Source: Gammaproteobacteria bacterium (lineage in GTDB: Bacteria; Pseudomonadota; Gammaproteobacteria; Burkholderiales; Rhodocyclaceae). From it: a stretch of DNA of 41,968 bases. Positions 16,880 through 25,377 of the stretch are shown piece after piece (positions within the stretch are counted from its first letter, which is position 1; each line of letters opens with the position of its first letter). The notes below the pieces were generated by a model. The model did no database searches, had not been told where the DNA came from, and was given only the letters and a program-made list of their open reading frames with translations. The DNA is taken from positions 1 through 41,968 of the forward strand of contig JAHJEO010000028.1 of NCBI GenBank assembly GCA_018825305.1, given 5' to 3'. The position numbers and the translations under genes were made by a program.

Positions 16880-18445
16880 ATGGACCGTAACCACACCATC
16901 GACAAGCCACCGGTACAGGGAACATTCCTCAGCGCCGCCGAATACGTGCGCATGTCCACCGACCATCAACAGTATTCGACCCAGAACCAGGCCGACAAGA
17001 TCCGGGAATACGCGGAGCGGCACAGCATCGAGATCGTGCGCACCTACGCCGACGAAGGGCGCAGCGGCCTCAACATCGATGGCCGCGATGCACTACAACG
17101 CCTGATCAAGGATGTCCAGTCAGGCGATATCGATTTCCAGATCATCCTGGTCTATGACGTCAGCCGCTGGGGGCGCTTCCAGGACCCCGACGAGGCCGCC
17201 TACTACGAACATCTCTGCCGCCGCAAAGGCATCCTCGTCAAATACGTCGCCGAGCAGTTCGACAATGACGGCTCGCCGGTGTCGACCATCGTCAAAGGCG
17301 TCAAGCGTGCCATGGCCGGCGAGTACAGCCGGGAGCTTTCGGCCAAGGTGTTCGCCGGCCAGTGCCGACTGATTGAGCTCGGCTACCGGCAGGGTGGGCC
17401 GGCCGGCTATGGCCTGCGCCGCAAACTCATCGATCAGAGCGGATCCCCGAAGGCCGATCTCGACCGGGGCGAGCACAAAAGCCTGCAAACCGACCGCGTG
17501 ATTCTGGTCCCCGGCCCGGAGGACGAGCAACGCACCGTCAATCTGATCTACCTGTGGTTCATCAACGAATCGCTCTCGGAGTCCGCCATCGCCGGCCGGC
17601 TCAACGGCATGAAGGTCCGCACCGACCTCGATCGGACTTGGACACGATCGACGGTGCAGGAAGTTCTGACCAACGAGAAATACATCGGCAACAACATCTA
17701 CAACCGGACCTCCTTCAAGCTCAAGAAAGAGCGCACGGTGAATCCCCCAGAATTGTGGATACGCAAGGATGGCGCCTTCGATCCCATCGTCCCGCCCGAG
17801 ATGTTCTATACGGTGCAAGGCATCATGCGCGAGCGTGCCCGGCGCTATACCAACGAAGAATTGATCGAGCGGCTACGCGACATGTATCAGAAGCACGGCT
17901 ATCTCTCCGGTCTGATCATCAATGAAACCGAGAGCATGCCGTCGGCGGCCGTGTATGCGCACCGGTTCGGCAGCCTGATCCGGGCCTACAAGATGGTCGG
18001 CTATACCCCGGATCGTGATTACCGCTATCTGGAAGTCAATCGGCTCCTGCGCCAGCTACATCCCCAGGTGGTAGCCCAGGCGGAAATCGAGATCGGCCGC
18101 ATCGGCGGCAGCGTGTTTCGCGATCCGGCCACCGATCTGCTGTGCATCAATGACGAATTCACCGTCTCGCTAGTGCTGGCCCGTTGCCATACCTACGAAA
18201 CTGGCAGCAATCGTTGGAAGATCCGCTTCGATACCTCGCTACAGCCGGACATCACCGTGGCCATTCGCCTTGATCCTGACAACCAGGGACCGATGGACTA
18301 CTACCTGCTGCCCCGGCTCGACTTCGGTCAGCCCAAGATCCAGCTCGCCGAGCAGAACGCCATCGAGTTCGACAGCTACCGCTTCGAGACCCTCGACTAC
18401 CTCTACGGCATGGCCGGACGCACCCGCATACGGAGGGCAGCATGA
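16880..18445 (+). CDS. Large serine recombinase
   Basis: A 521-residue recombinase. The N-terminal resolvase catalytic domain has the nucleophile serine at residue 26 in EYVRMSTDHQQYSTQNQ, and the arginine/aspartate-rich active-site strand ILVYDVSRWGRFQDPDEA near 90. The recombinase domain follows (GGPAGYGLRRKL, then VQEVLTNEKYIGNNIYNR near 255), with a long C-terminal DNA-binding region. It catalyses site-specific integration or excision through a Ser-DNA intermediate. The start is ATG 16880, chosen because AAGGG lies 9 nt upstream and the catalytic domain begins soon after. ATG 16784 would add 32 atypical residues. The stop overlaps the first ParB-like gene by ATGA, so they are coupled. Confidence 0.93.
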   Translation: MDRNHTIDKPPVQGTFLSAAEYVRMSTDHQQYSTQNQADKIREYAERHSIEIVRTYADEGRSGLNIDGRDALQRLIKDVQSGDIDFQIILVYDVSRWGRFQDPDEAAYYEHLCRRKGILVKYVAEQFDNDGSPVSTIVKGVKRAMAGEYSRELSAKVFAGQCRLIELGYRQGGPAGYGLRRKLIDQSGSPKADLDRGEHKSLQTDRVILVPGPEDEQRTVNLIYLWFINESLSESAIAGRLNGMKVRTDLDRTWTRSTVQEVLTNEKYIGNNIYNRTSFKLKKERTVNPPELWIRKDGAFDPIVPPEMFYTVQGIMRERARRYTNEELIERLRDMYQKHGYLSGLIINETESMPSAAVYAHRFGSLIRAYKMVGYTPDRDYRYLEVNRLLRQLHPQVVAQAEIEIGRIGGSVFRDPATDLLCINDEFTVSLVLARCHTYETGSNRWKIRFDTSLQPDITVAIRLDPDNQGPMDYYLLPRLDFGQPKIQLAEQNAIEFDSYRFETLDYLYGMAGRTRIRRAA

Positions 18446-19344
18446 ATCCCAAACAGGCCCGCGAAGAAATCCGCATGATCCCGATCGACAAGATCGACGT
18501 GCTCAATCCGCGCGACCGGAACACCAAGGCCTTCAAGGTCATCGTCGGCAACATCAAGGATATCGGCCTCAAGAAACCGATCAAGGTGACACCGCGCACC
18601 ACGGACGCCGGCGAGCAGCGGTATGTGCTGGTATTCGGCGAGGGCCGACTGACAGCATTTCGTAACCTCGGCGAGAAGGAAATCCCGGCCATCGTGGTCG
18701 AAATCAGCAACGAGGACGCCTTCCTGATGAGCCTCGTCGAGAACATTGCCCGCCGGCAGGAAAAGCCGCTGGAGAACCTCGCCAGCATAACCGCCCTGCG
18801 GGCCAAGGGACATTCACCCAAGGAAATCGCTACCAAGATCGGTATGACCCCGCATTACGTTCAGGGGATGCTGACCCTGCTGGAAGAAGGAGAGGAACGT
18901 CTGGTCATCGCCGTCGAGCGTGGCCAGATTCCGCTCAATGTGGCCTTAACCATCCATGGTGCCGGCAATGACGACAAATCGTTACAGGCAGCCCTTCAGG
19001 ATGCCTACGAATCTGGCAAGCTGCGCGGCAAGCCGCTGATGGACGTCAGGCGGATACTGGAAAAGCGCCGTACCCTGGGCCGATCTGCCAACAAGCAAGG
19101 GCCGAGAAAGCGCGCCGAAGTTTCCGCTGACGCACTTGTGCGCACTTACGAGCGGGAGGTCGAGCGGCAGCGGCAACTGGTCAGAAAGGCGGAATACACC
19201 CAGCACTGCCTGATGTTCGTCTCCGGCGCCCTACGGGAATTGTTGGCTGACGAGAATTTCGTGAACCTGCTGCGCGCCGAGAAGCTGGAGACCCTGCCGA
19301 AATATCTGTCGGAGCGGGTCTGGCCTGGAGGCGTAGCCCCGTGA
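18442..19344 (+). CDS. ParB N-terminal domain protein, recombinase partner
   Basis: A 300-residue protein. The N-terminal ParB/Srx fold (about residues 10-110) includes IPIDKIDVLNPRDRN, the nucleotide-site-like stretch LVFGEGRLTAFRNLG and the LVENIARRQ helix. A helix-turn-helix follows (PKEIATKIGMTPHYVQGML, about 130-148), and the C-terminus is basic and coiled. Chromosomal ParB proteins are CTPases that bind parS. Here the usual GERR-type motif reads GEGR, so CTPase activity is uncertain. Sandwiched between the recombinase (ATGA overlap) and a second ParB-like gene (GTGA overlap), it more likely controls recombination or maintenance of the island than chromosome segregation. Confidence 0.85.
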   Translation: MNPKQAREEIRMIPIDKIDVLNPRDRNTKAFKVIVGNIKDIGLKKPIKVTPRTTDAGEQRYVLVFGEGRLTAFRNLGEKEIPAIVVEISNEDAFLMSLVENIARRQEKPLENLASITALRAKGHSPKEIATKIGMTPHYVQGMLTLLEEGEERLVIAVERGQIPLNVALTIHGAGNDDKSLQAALQDAYESGKLRGKPLMDVRRILEKRRTLGRSANKQGPRKRAEVSADALVRTYEREVERQRQLVRKAEYTQHCLMFVSGALRELLADENFVNLLRAEKLETLPKYLSERVWPGGVAP

Positions 19345-20225
19345 GCAAGATTGCACTCGGCTTCGACCCGAATGCGATCCGGGTGCCGCTGGACAACCTG
19401 CTGCCCTCACGCAAGATTGCCATCGGCCTGTTACAGTCTAGGAAGTACCTGCAGATTCTGGCCTCGATCCGCGAGGTCGGGGTCATCGAGCCGCTCTCCG
19501 TTATCGTCGCCGATGCGGCTGCCGGCACGTATCTGCTGCTCGATGGTCATGTCCGTATCGTCGCCATGCGCGAGCTTGGCTACACCGAGGCCAATTGCCT
19601 GATTGCCAAGGACGACGAGAGCTATACCTACAACACGCGCATCAACCGTGTTTCCACCGTTCAGGAACACCGGATGATCCGGCGGGCCATCGACCGCGGC
19701 GTGTCGCGGGAGAAGGTGGCCAACACCTTGGGAGTGGATGTCAGCCTGATCCACAAAAAGGCGACCATGCTCGACGGTATCTGCGATGAAGCGATCGAAA
19801 TGCTCAAGGATCGGCAGTTCTCGACCAATGTCACCGCCGTCCTGAAACGCATGAAGCCCATGCGGCAGGTGCAATGCGTCGAACTGATGATCGACTGCAA
19901 CAAGTTCACGTCAGACTACGCAAACGCACTGCTGGCGCTGACGCCACCGGACATGCTGGTCGATAGCGCGAACCCGCGCAAGCAGACCGGCGTCACTCCC
20001 GAGCAACTTGCACGCATGGAGCGCGAAATGGCCAACGTACAGGGGCAATACAAGCTGGTGGAACAGAGCTACGGGCAGGATGTCCTCAATCTCGTCTTGG
20101 CACAACGGTATCTGGAGAAGTTGCTGGCCAACAAGATGGTGGCCAAGTATCTCCGGCAGCATCAGCAGGAGGTATTGGAGCAGTTCGAGAAGATTGTCGC
20201 GACAAAATCGCTTGATCAGTCCTGA
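19341..20225 (+). CDS. ParB/RepB_C-like protein, recombinase partner
   Basis: A 294-residue second ParB-like protein. It has an N-terminal ParB-type fold (VPLDNLLPSRK, then YLLLDGHVRIVAMRELGY near residue 60), a helix-turn-helix (SREKVANTLGVDVSLIHKK, about 115-133) and a helical C-terminal region resembling the RepB plasmid-partition C-terminal domain. It begins with GTG overlapping the upstream stop. The trio recombinase-ParB-RepB_C is recognisable as a recurrent mobility module of genomic islands. Function in recombination or maintenance is inferred from context. The gene ends the mobility operon, with 206 bp before the next gene. Confidence 0.83.
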   Translation: MSKIALGFDPNAIRVPLDNLLPSRKIAIGLLQSRKYLQILASIREVGVIEPLSVIVADAAAGTYLLLDGHVRIVAMRELGYTEANCLIAKDDESYTYNTRINRVSTVQEHRMIRRAIDRGVSREKVANTLGVDVSLIHKKATMLDGICDEAIEMLKDRQFSTNVTAVLKRMKPMRQVQCVELMIDCNKFTSDYANALLALTPPDMLVDSANPRKQTGVTPEQLARMEREMANVQGQYKLVEQSYGQDVLNLVLAQRYLEKLLANKMVAKYLRQHQQEVLEQFEKIVATKSLDQS

Positions 20226-20431
20226 CAGTTGTGACGCGTATTACCACTGTCATCAAGCCTGGCTCATCCTGAGAGCTTTTCGGTAGACAAAATCGCCAGG
20301 AGCTATGGCAATTCAGCGCAAGCAAACTACTGCCTATTCATCTTTAATCATGCTTATTCATATTTACCCGAGGCATTTCGTATGAGAGCATGTAACATAA
20401 AGAAATTGATGAAGCCGACCAGGAAAACCAC
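20226..20431. other. AT-rich regulatory gap upstream of HTH-dcm operon
   Basis: A 206-bp non-coding stretch, clearly AT-richer than its surroundings around 20320-20400, containing the partially repeated TTATTCAT/CTATTCAT units at about 20334-20362. It most likely holds the promoter region of the HTH, dcm, vsr and DISARM genes. No confident -35/-10 pair was found. Confidence 0.45.
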
Positions 20432-20623
20432 ATGGCTGAGCCTTGGCTCTCTGTCGAAGAAATTGCGGCGCATCTCGGCGTGAGCAAGGACACCGTATAT
20501 GCGTGGATCAACAAGAGAAACATGCCTGCCCACCGTGTCGGCAGGCCTTGGAAATTTAAGACTGATGAAGTCGATAAATGGGTTCGCTCCGGCGGCGCAA
20601 CCGGGCACGAGAGGAAAAAATAG
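20432..20623 (+). CDS. Excisionase-family HTH DNA-binding protein
   Basis: A 63-residue single-domain protein with the winged helix-turn-helix of the MerR/excisionase family: LSVEEIAAHLGVSKDTVYAW (residues 6-25), then PAHRVGRPWKFKTDEVDKW. Such proteins act as recombination directionality factors or as small transcription regulators. It sits between the recombinase operon and the dcm-vsr-DISARM genes, with an AGGA stretch before the ATG and about 70 bp to dcm. It could control either excision or expression of the defence genes, and sequence does not distinguish these. Confidence 0.85.
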   Translation: MAEPWLSVEEIAAHLGVSKDTVYAWINKRNMPAHRVGRPWKFKTDEVDKWVRSGGATGHERKK

Positions 20624-20692
20624 AGCGTTACGTCATACGGGTTTCACGACCCTTTGCATAGCGAGCGCTCCAAGAATTTGGGGAGAGGGTTG

Positions 20693-21739
20693 ATGGCGAA
20701 AGTTGCATGTGTAGATCTTTTTTGTGGGGCGGGAGGCCTGACACACGGATTCGTGCTTGAGGGCATTCCAGTCAAAGCCGGGATCGACATGGATCCGTCC
20801 TGCAAATTTCCGTACGAGACCAACAACCGAAATGCAAAGTTTGTCGAACGTGACATCAGCGAAGTCTCCGAAAAAGATCTCGAACAGCTTTTCGGCAATG
20901 CGGATGTCAAGATATTGGCTGGGTGCGCGCCTTGCCAACCGTTTTCCACCTATGCGCAACGCTACGAGTCGGATGGGAAAGAGGGGAAATGGGGACTTCT
21001 CTACCATTTTGCCCGACTCGCCGAGAAAACGAAACCTGACGTCATCACCATGGAGAACGTGCCAACGGTCGCCAAACACGAAGTCTTCGATGACTTCGTC
21101 GCCTCTCTCAAAAAGGCCGGATACAAAGTTTGGCATGGCGTCGTCGACAGCTCCGGTTACGGCGTTCCACAAATGCGCCGGAGAATGGTCTTGCTTGCGT
21201 CGAAACATGGCGAAATCAAGATGGTGCCGCCAACTCATTCGCAGCCGATTACCGTTCGGCAGGCTATCAAGTCACTGAGCCCGATACGGGCGGGGGAGTT
21301 TTCTGCAAAAGACAAGCTCCATGCCTGCTCATCTCTATCCGAAAAGAACATGAAGCGGATACGAGTCTCGAAGCCAGGAGGAACTTGGCGTGACTGGCCT
21401 CAACATTTGGTGGCCGACTGCCATCGTTCAGAGAGCGGGCGAACCTACCCTGGTGTCTACGGCCGTATGGAGTGGGACAAACCAGCTCCAACCATGACGA
21501 CCCAGTGCTACGGCTTTGGCAATGGCCGCTTCGGCCATCCGGAACAAGATCGTGCCATCTCATTACGAGAAGCCGCGATACTGCAAAGCTTTCCGAGCGA
21601 TTACGACTTCGTGCCAAAAGATGGGGAAATCAGCTTCAAGGTGCTCGGGCGACTCATCGGCAATGCGGTTCCAGTCGGTCTTGGGCGTGCCATCGCGAGA
21701 AGCATCAAAACCCACCTCGCAAGCATTCCGGCAAGATGA
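20693..21739 (+). CDS. dcm: DNA (cytosine-5)-methyltransferase
   Basis: A 348-residue C5-cytosine methyltransferase with all key motifs: I (DLFCGAGGLTHGF, residues 8-20), IV with catalytic C81 (GCAPCQPFS), VI (ENVPTV, 121-126), VIII (QMRRRMVLLAS, 160-170) and X (GRLIGNAVPVGLGRAIA near the C-terminus). The target-recognition region is short, so specificity cannot be read. The start at 20693 follows GGGGAGAGGG; ATG 20654 would add 13 residues ahead of motif I. Followed by vsr after 21 bp, a classical dcm-vsr pair. No cognate restriction endonuclease of the usual type is adjacent. Base composition here is clearly lower than in the core chromosome. Confidence 0.95.
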   Translation: MAKVACVDLFCGAGGLTHGFVLEGIPVKAGIDMDPSCKFPYETNNRNAKFVERDISEVSEKDLEQLFGNADVKILAGCAPCQPFSTYAQRYESDGKEGKWGLLYHFARLAEKTKPDVITMENVPTVAKHEVFDDFVASLKKAGYKVWHGVVDSSGYGVPQMRRRMVLLASKHGEIKMVPPTHSQPITVRQAIKSLSPIRAGEFSAKDKLHACSSLSEKNMKRIRVSKPGGTWRDWPQHLVADCHRSESGRTYPGVYGRMEWDKPAPTMTTQCYGFGNGRFGHPEQDRAISLREAAILQSFPSDYDFVPKDGEISFKVLGRLIGNAVPVGLGRAIARSIKTHLASIPAR

Positions 21740-21760
21740 AATTCTGACGGGGGCTTACGT

Positions 21761-22216
21761 ATGTCGCGTGTTCAGCCCTCGACTCCCGAGACAAGCCTCC
21801 GTATGGCAAGGGTGAGGCAAACAGGAACCGATGCCGAACTCGCAATACGAAGAGCGCTGTATCGGAGGGGGCTTCGCTACAGAGTCTCCTTCGAGGTTCT
21901 CAGAAAACCTCGCCGCGTCGCAGATGTCGCATTCCCGAGGCTTCGAATCGCAGTTTTCGTGGATGGCTGCTTTTGGCATGGTTGCCCAGAACATGCAACA
22001 TGGCCAAAGCGTAATTCAGAATTCTGGCGACATAAAATCGAAGCAAATCGATGTCGAGATATCGATACCAATACAAGACTTCGAGAACTCGGTTGGACGG
22101 TGCTACGATTCTGGGAGCATGAATCACCGATCGATGCTGCGACGGCAATCGTCGGCGCCGTCGCACAGGTCAGATCAAATCGTCATGAGCTTGCTGCTGG
22201 CGAAAACGACAAATAA
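21761..22216 (+). CDS. vsr: Very short patch repair endonuclease
   Basis: A 151-residue Vsr nuclease. It carries RRVADVAFP with the candidate catalytic aspartate at residue 55 and the family signature VDGCFWHGCP (67-76), then WRHKIEANRCRD and GWTVLRFWEHE. Vsr nicks next to T in T:G mismatches that arise by deamination of 5-methylcytosine, limiting mutation caused by the partner Dcm. It follows dcm closely and ends 20 bp before drmD, so dcm, vsr and DISARM are probably expressed together. The motif has WHGCP where E. coli has several histidines, which is normal for non-enteric Vsr proteins. Confidence 0.93.
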   Translation: MSRVQPSTPETSLRMARVRQTGTDAELAIRRALYRRGLRYRVSFEVLRKPRRVADVAFPRLRIAVFVDGCFWHGCPEHATWPKRNSEFWRHKIEANRCRDIDTNTRLRELGWTVLRFWEHESPIDAATAIVGAVAQVRSNRHELAAGENDK

Positions 22217-22236
22217 GAAAGAATGCGCCAGTCAGT

Positions 22237-25200
22237 ATGGAAATCACCAAGGATGAAAAACTCGAACCGTACCGTGCCTGCCCAGAACCTGGTCAGTTGG
22301 TAGAGGTTCGTCGTCGGCAGTGGGTCGTTGCCGACGTCGTCTCATCCAAGCTCGAGTCGAATACGGCGCCCCAGCACGCCGTCTTGCTATCGTCGATCGA
22401 TGAGGATGGCTTGGGTGAGGAATTGGAGGTCATCTGGGAGATCGAGCCAGGTGCTCATATCATCGAACGCGCTGGATTGCCGGCCATCTCTGGGCAGGAT
22501 GACCCCGATACGCTGGAGGCATTTCTCGACGCCGTGCGCTGGGGTGCAGCCACGAACGCCGATCGCGGCTTTCTGCAAGCCCCGTTCCGCAGTGGCGTCA
22601 GCATCGAAGATTTTCAGCTGGATCCACTCGTGCGGGCCATCGACATGGCGCGCGTCAATCTGCTCATCGCCGACGACGTCGGTCTGGGCAAGACCATCGA
22701 GGCTGGGCTCGTCATCCAGGAGTTGTTGCTCAGGCATCGCGCCCGAACCGCACTGATCATCTGTCCAGCATCACTGCAGGAAAAGTGGCGCGTCGAGATG
22801 CTGGAGAAATTCGGTCTCGAATTCCGAGTGGTCGACACGGCCTATATCAAGCAACTGCGTCGTGAGCGTGGTATACACGCCAACCCCTGGACGTCACATC
22901 CACGCCTGATCGCGTCGATGGACTGGGCAAAAGGTGGCGAGGGTCTGCGCGCGATGCGTGACGTCCTGCCCCCGCATGTCAGTTATCCACGCAAATTCGA
23001 CATCCTCGTCGTCGATGAGGCACACAACGTCGCACCGTCAGCGAACGCTCATTACGCCCTCGAAAGTCAGCGAACACGCTTCATCCGGGCCATCAGCCCG
23101 CACTTCCAGCACCGTCTCTTCCTGACGGCGACCCCGCACAACGGTTATACCGAATCCTTCACTTCGTTGCTCGAGTTGCTCGACGACCAACGTTTTGCCC
23201 GCAACATCCTGCCAGACGAGAAGCAACTATCCCAGGTGATGATCCGGCGTCTCAAGAGCGATCTGGTCGACGCCGATGGCAAGCCACTTTATCCAAAACG
23301 CGTACTACAGGCACTTCCGGTACCGTACACTCAGGATGAACGTGAGATACACGAAAAGCTCGATGCCTATTGTCTGAGCCGGGAGCGTGGTGCAGACACG
23401 AATGGCAATGCATTCGGCACCAAGTTCGTCAATCAACTACTCAAGAAGCGCCTCTTCTCGTCTCCCGCCGCGTTCGCCTCGACACTCGAGAAGCACGTCG
23501 CCACCGTTTCCAGCCCGGCCGCTCGCAAAGAGAAGGATTCGATGGCCGATCGCATCTTGCGCAAGGCGATTTTGCGTGTCGAGGAAGACTACGCCAACGA
23601 TCAGGATGTGGAAAGCGCTCAGGCCGAGGCCGTCGAAGAGGCCTCGCGCCGTGCCCAGCCCCTCACGGCAGAACAGAGTCGGTTGCTGGATGAAATGCGG
23701 CAATGGGCGCAGCGCGCCAAGAACCAGACCGATTCCAAGGCCAAGGCCGTCATCGAATGGATCGAAGCCCACCTCGACGCCAAGACGGGATGGAACGATC
23801 GGCGGGTGATCCTATTCACCGAATACCGCACCACTCACCAGTGGCTGCACGAGATACTCGCCAGTCACGGCTATGGTGGAGACCGCTTGGCCATCTTGCA
23901 TGGTGGGATGGACCATGACGAAAGGGAGAAGGTCAAGGCGGCGTTTCAGACCTCACCCAAGGACTCGGCCGTGCGCATCCTGCTCGCCACTGATGCCGCA
24001 TCCGAGGGCATCGACCTGCAGAATCACTGTAATTGCCTCATCCATCTGGAGATCCCATACAACCCGAATGTGATGGAGCAGCGCAACGGTCGTATCGACC
24101 GACATGGTCAGCGCCAGCAGGAAGTGCTCATCTGGCACCCCGTCGATGGCGGCCAGCATGCCGATCGGACCGTCGGTGGGCATGGTGACGACATTTTGCG
24201 GGCGTTACGAAAACTGGAATCGATGCGAGCCGACATGGGGAGCGTCAACCCCGTGATCGCACCTCAGATGTCTGGATTGATAGAAGGGGCGTTGAAGGAT
24301 CTGGATACCCGGCTCGCTGAAGCCAAGATCGCCAGAGCACGGCGGTTCGTCCAGGCCGAGCGTGAACTAAAGTCACGAGTCGCCAAGCTCCATGAGCGAC
24401 TTTTGGAAACGCAGCACGATTTCCATCTGACTCCCGAGCACATCCTGATGGCGGTCAAGACCGGTCTTGATCTCGCCGGCAAGCCTCCGCTCGAAACCGT
24501 CGTCCTACCGGGAACCCCCAGCGGCACGATATTCAAGATGCCCCCGCTCTCCGGTTCATGGGCTCGGTGCCTCGAAGGGCTGCGTCATCCCTTTACCCAG
24601 CAGATTCGTCCGATCACCTTCGATCACGCCGTCGCCAAAGGCAGAGACGATGTCGTGCTGGTACACCTCAATCATCGCTTGGTGCAGATGTGCCTGCGTC
24701 TGTTGCGTGCCGAAATCTGGGCGCAGGATGACGTGAAGAAGTTGCACCGGGTCACCGTCCGCGTCCTGCCCGACGATCGTATCGAGGGACCCGCGGTCGT
24801 CGTCGTCTCGCGACTCGTCGTGACTGGCGGCAGTCACCACCGTCTCCACGAGGAACTCACCATTTCTGGCGGCTACCTGCGTGATCAGAATTTCAGGCGT
24901 GAAGACGGCGTCGCAAGAATCCAGCAGTGGCTGGATCAGGCTCGACCCATCGATGCGCCGGAAAATCTATTCGATGCCCTGCGTACCCGATTCAGTCGTT
25001 TGCAGGATGCCATCCTGCAAACCGTGGATGCGCGTTCGAAAGATCGCCTCAAATACCTCGCCAATACATTACAGGCACGCAAGCTGAAGGAAGTCGAGAA
25101 CATCACGGCGGTGCTCGACGAGCTCGAACGAGCCATACGATCCGAGCTTGCCAAGGACCAACAACCCGAGCAGTTGTCGCTTTTCACCGAAGACGAGCGA

Positions 25201-25377
25201 ACACAGCTCAGGCGCGATACCGCTGCGCTTGAAGCTCGATTGGCACGAATCCCGGCCGAGCGAGAACAAGAGTCACGAGCAATCGAGGCGCGTTATGCCG
25301 ATTTCGTCGACCGTACCTTCCCAGTGGCCGTCGTGTTCCTGGTGCCGGCATTGGCCACGAAGGGAGGCCAGGCATGA
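22237..25377 (+). CDS. drmD: DISARM helicase DrmD (SNF2 family)
   Basis: A 1046-residue SNF2-type ATPase. Motif I is DDVGLGKTIEAGLV (about 146-159), motif II VVDEAHNV (about 256-263), motif III LTATPHNG, and motif VI MEQRNGRIDRHGQRQQ near 610. A long charged C-terminal part follows. An SNF2 helicase directly upstream of a large adenine methylase and drmABC identifies it as DrmD, the class 1 DISARM marker. Its established role is in restriction of incoming phage DNA together with the other Drm proteins; the exact mechanics are not shown by sequence. The stop overlaps the drmMI start (ATGA). Confidence 0.93.
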   Translation: MEITKDEKLEPYRACPEPGQLVEVRRRQWVVADVVSSKLESNTAPQHAVLLSSIDEDGLGEELEVIWEIEPGAHIIERAGLPAISGQDDPDTLEAFLDAVRWGAATNADRGFLQAPFRSGVSIEDFQLDPLVRAIDMARVNLLIADDVGLGKTIEAGLVIQELLLRHRARTALIICPASLQEKWRVEMLEKFGLEFRVVDTAYIKQLRRERGIHANPWTSHPRLIASMDWAKGGEGLRAMRDVLPPHVSYPRKFDILVVDEAHNVAPSANAHYALESQRTRFIRAISPHFQHRLFLTATPHNGYTESFTSLLELLDDQRFARNILPDEKQLSQVMIRRLKSDLVDADGKPLYPKRVLQALPVPYTQDEREIHEKLDAYCLSRERGADTNGNAFGTKFVNQLLKKRLFSSPAAFASTLEKHVATVSSPAARKEKDSMADRILRKAILRVEEDYANDQDVESAQAEAVEEASRRAQPLTAEQSRLLDEMRQWAQRAKNQTDSKAKAVIEWIEAHLDAKTGWNDRRVILFTEYRTTHQWLHEILASHGYGGDRLAILHGGMDHDEREKVKAAFQTSPKDSAVRILLATDAASEGIDLQNHCNCLIHLEIPYNPNVMEQRNGRIDRHGQRQQEVLIWHPVDGGQHADRTVGGHGDDILRALRKLESMRADMGSVNPVIAPQMSGLIEGALKDLDTRLAEAKIARARRFVQAERELKSRVAKLHERLLETQHDFHLTPEHILMAVKTGLDLAGKPPLETVVLPGTPSGTIFKMPPLSGSWARCLEGLRHPFTQQIRPITFDHAVAKGRDDVVLVHLNHRLVQMCLRLLRAEIWAQDDVKKLHRVTVRVLPDDRIEGPAVVVVSRLVVTGGSHHRLHEELTISGGYLRDQNFRREDGVARIQQWLDQARPIDAPENLFDALRTRFSRLQDAILQTVDARSKDRLKYLANTLQARKLKEVENITAVLDELERAIRSELAKDQQPEQLSLFTEDERTQLRRDTAALEARLARIPAEREQESRAIEARYADFVDRTFPVAVVFLVPALATKGGQA

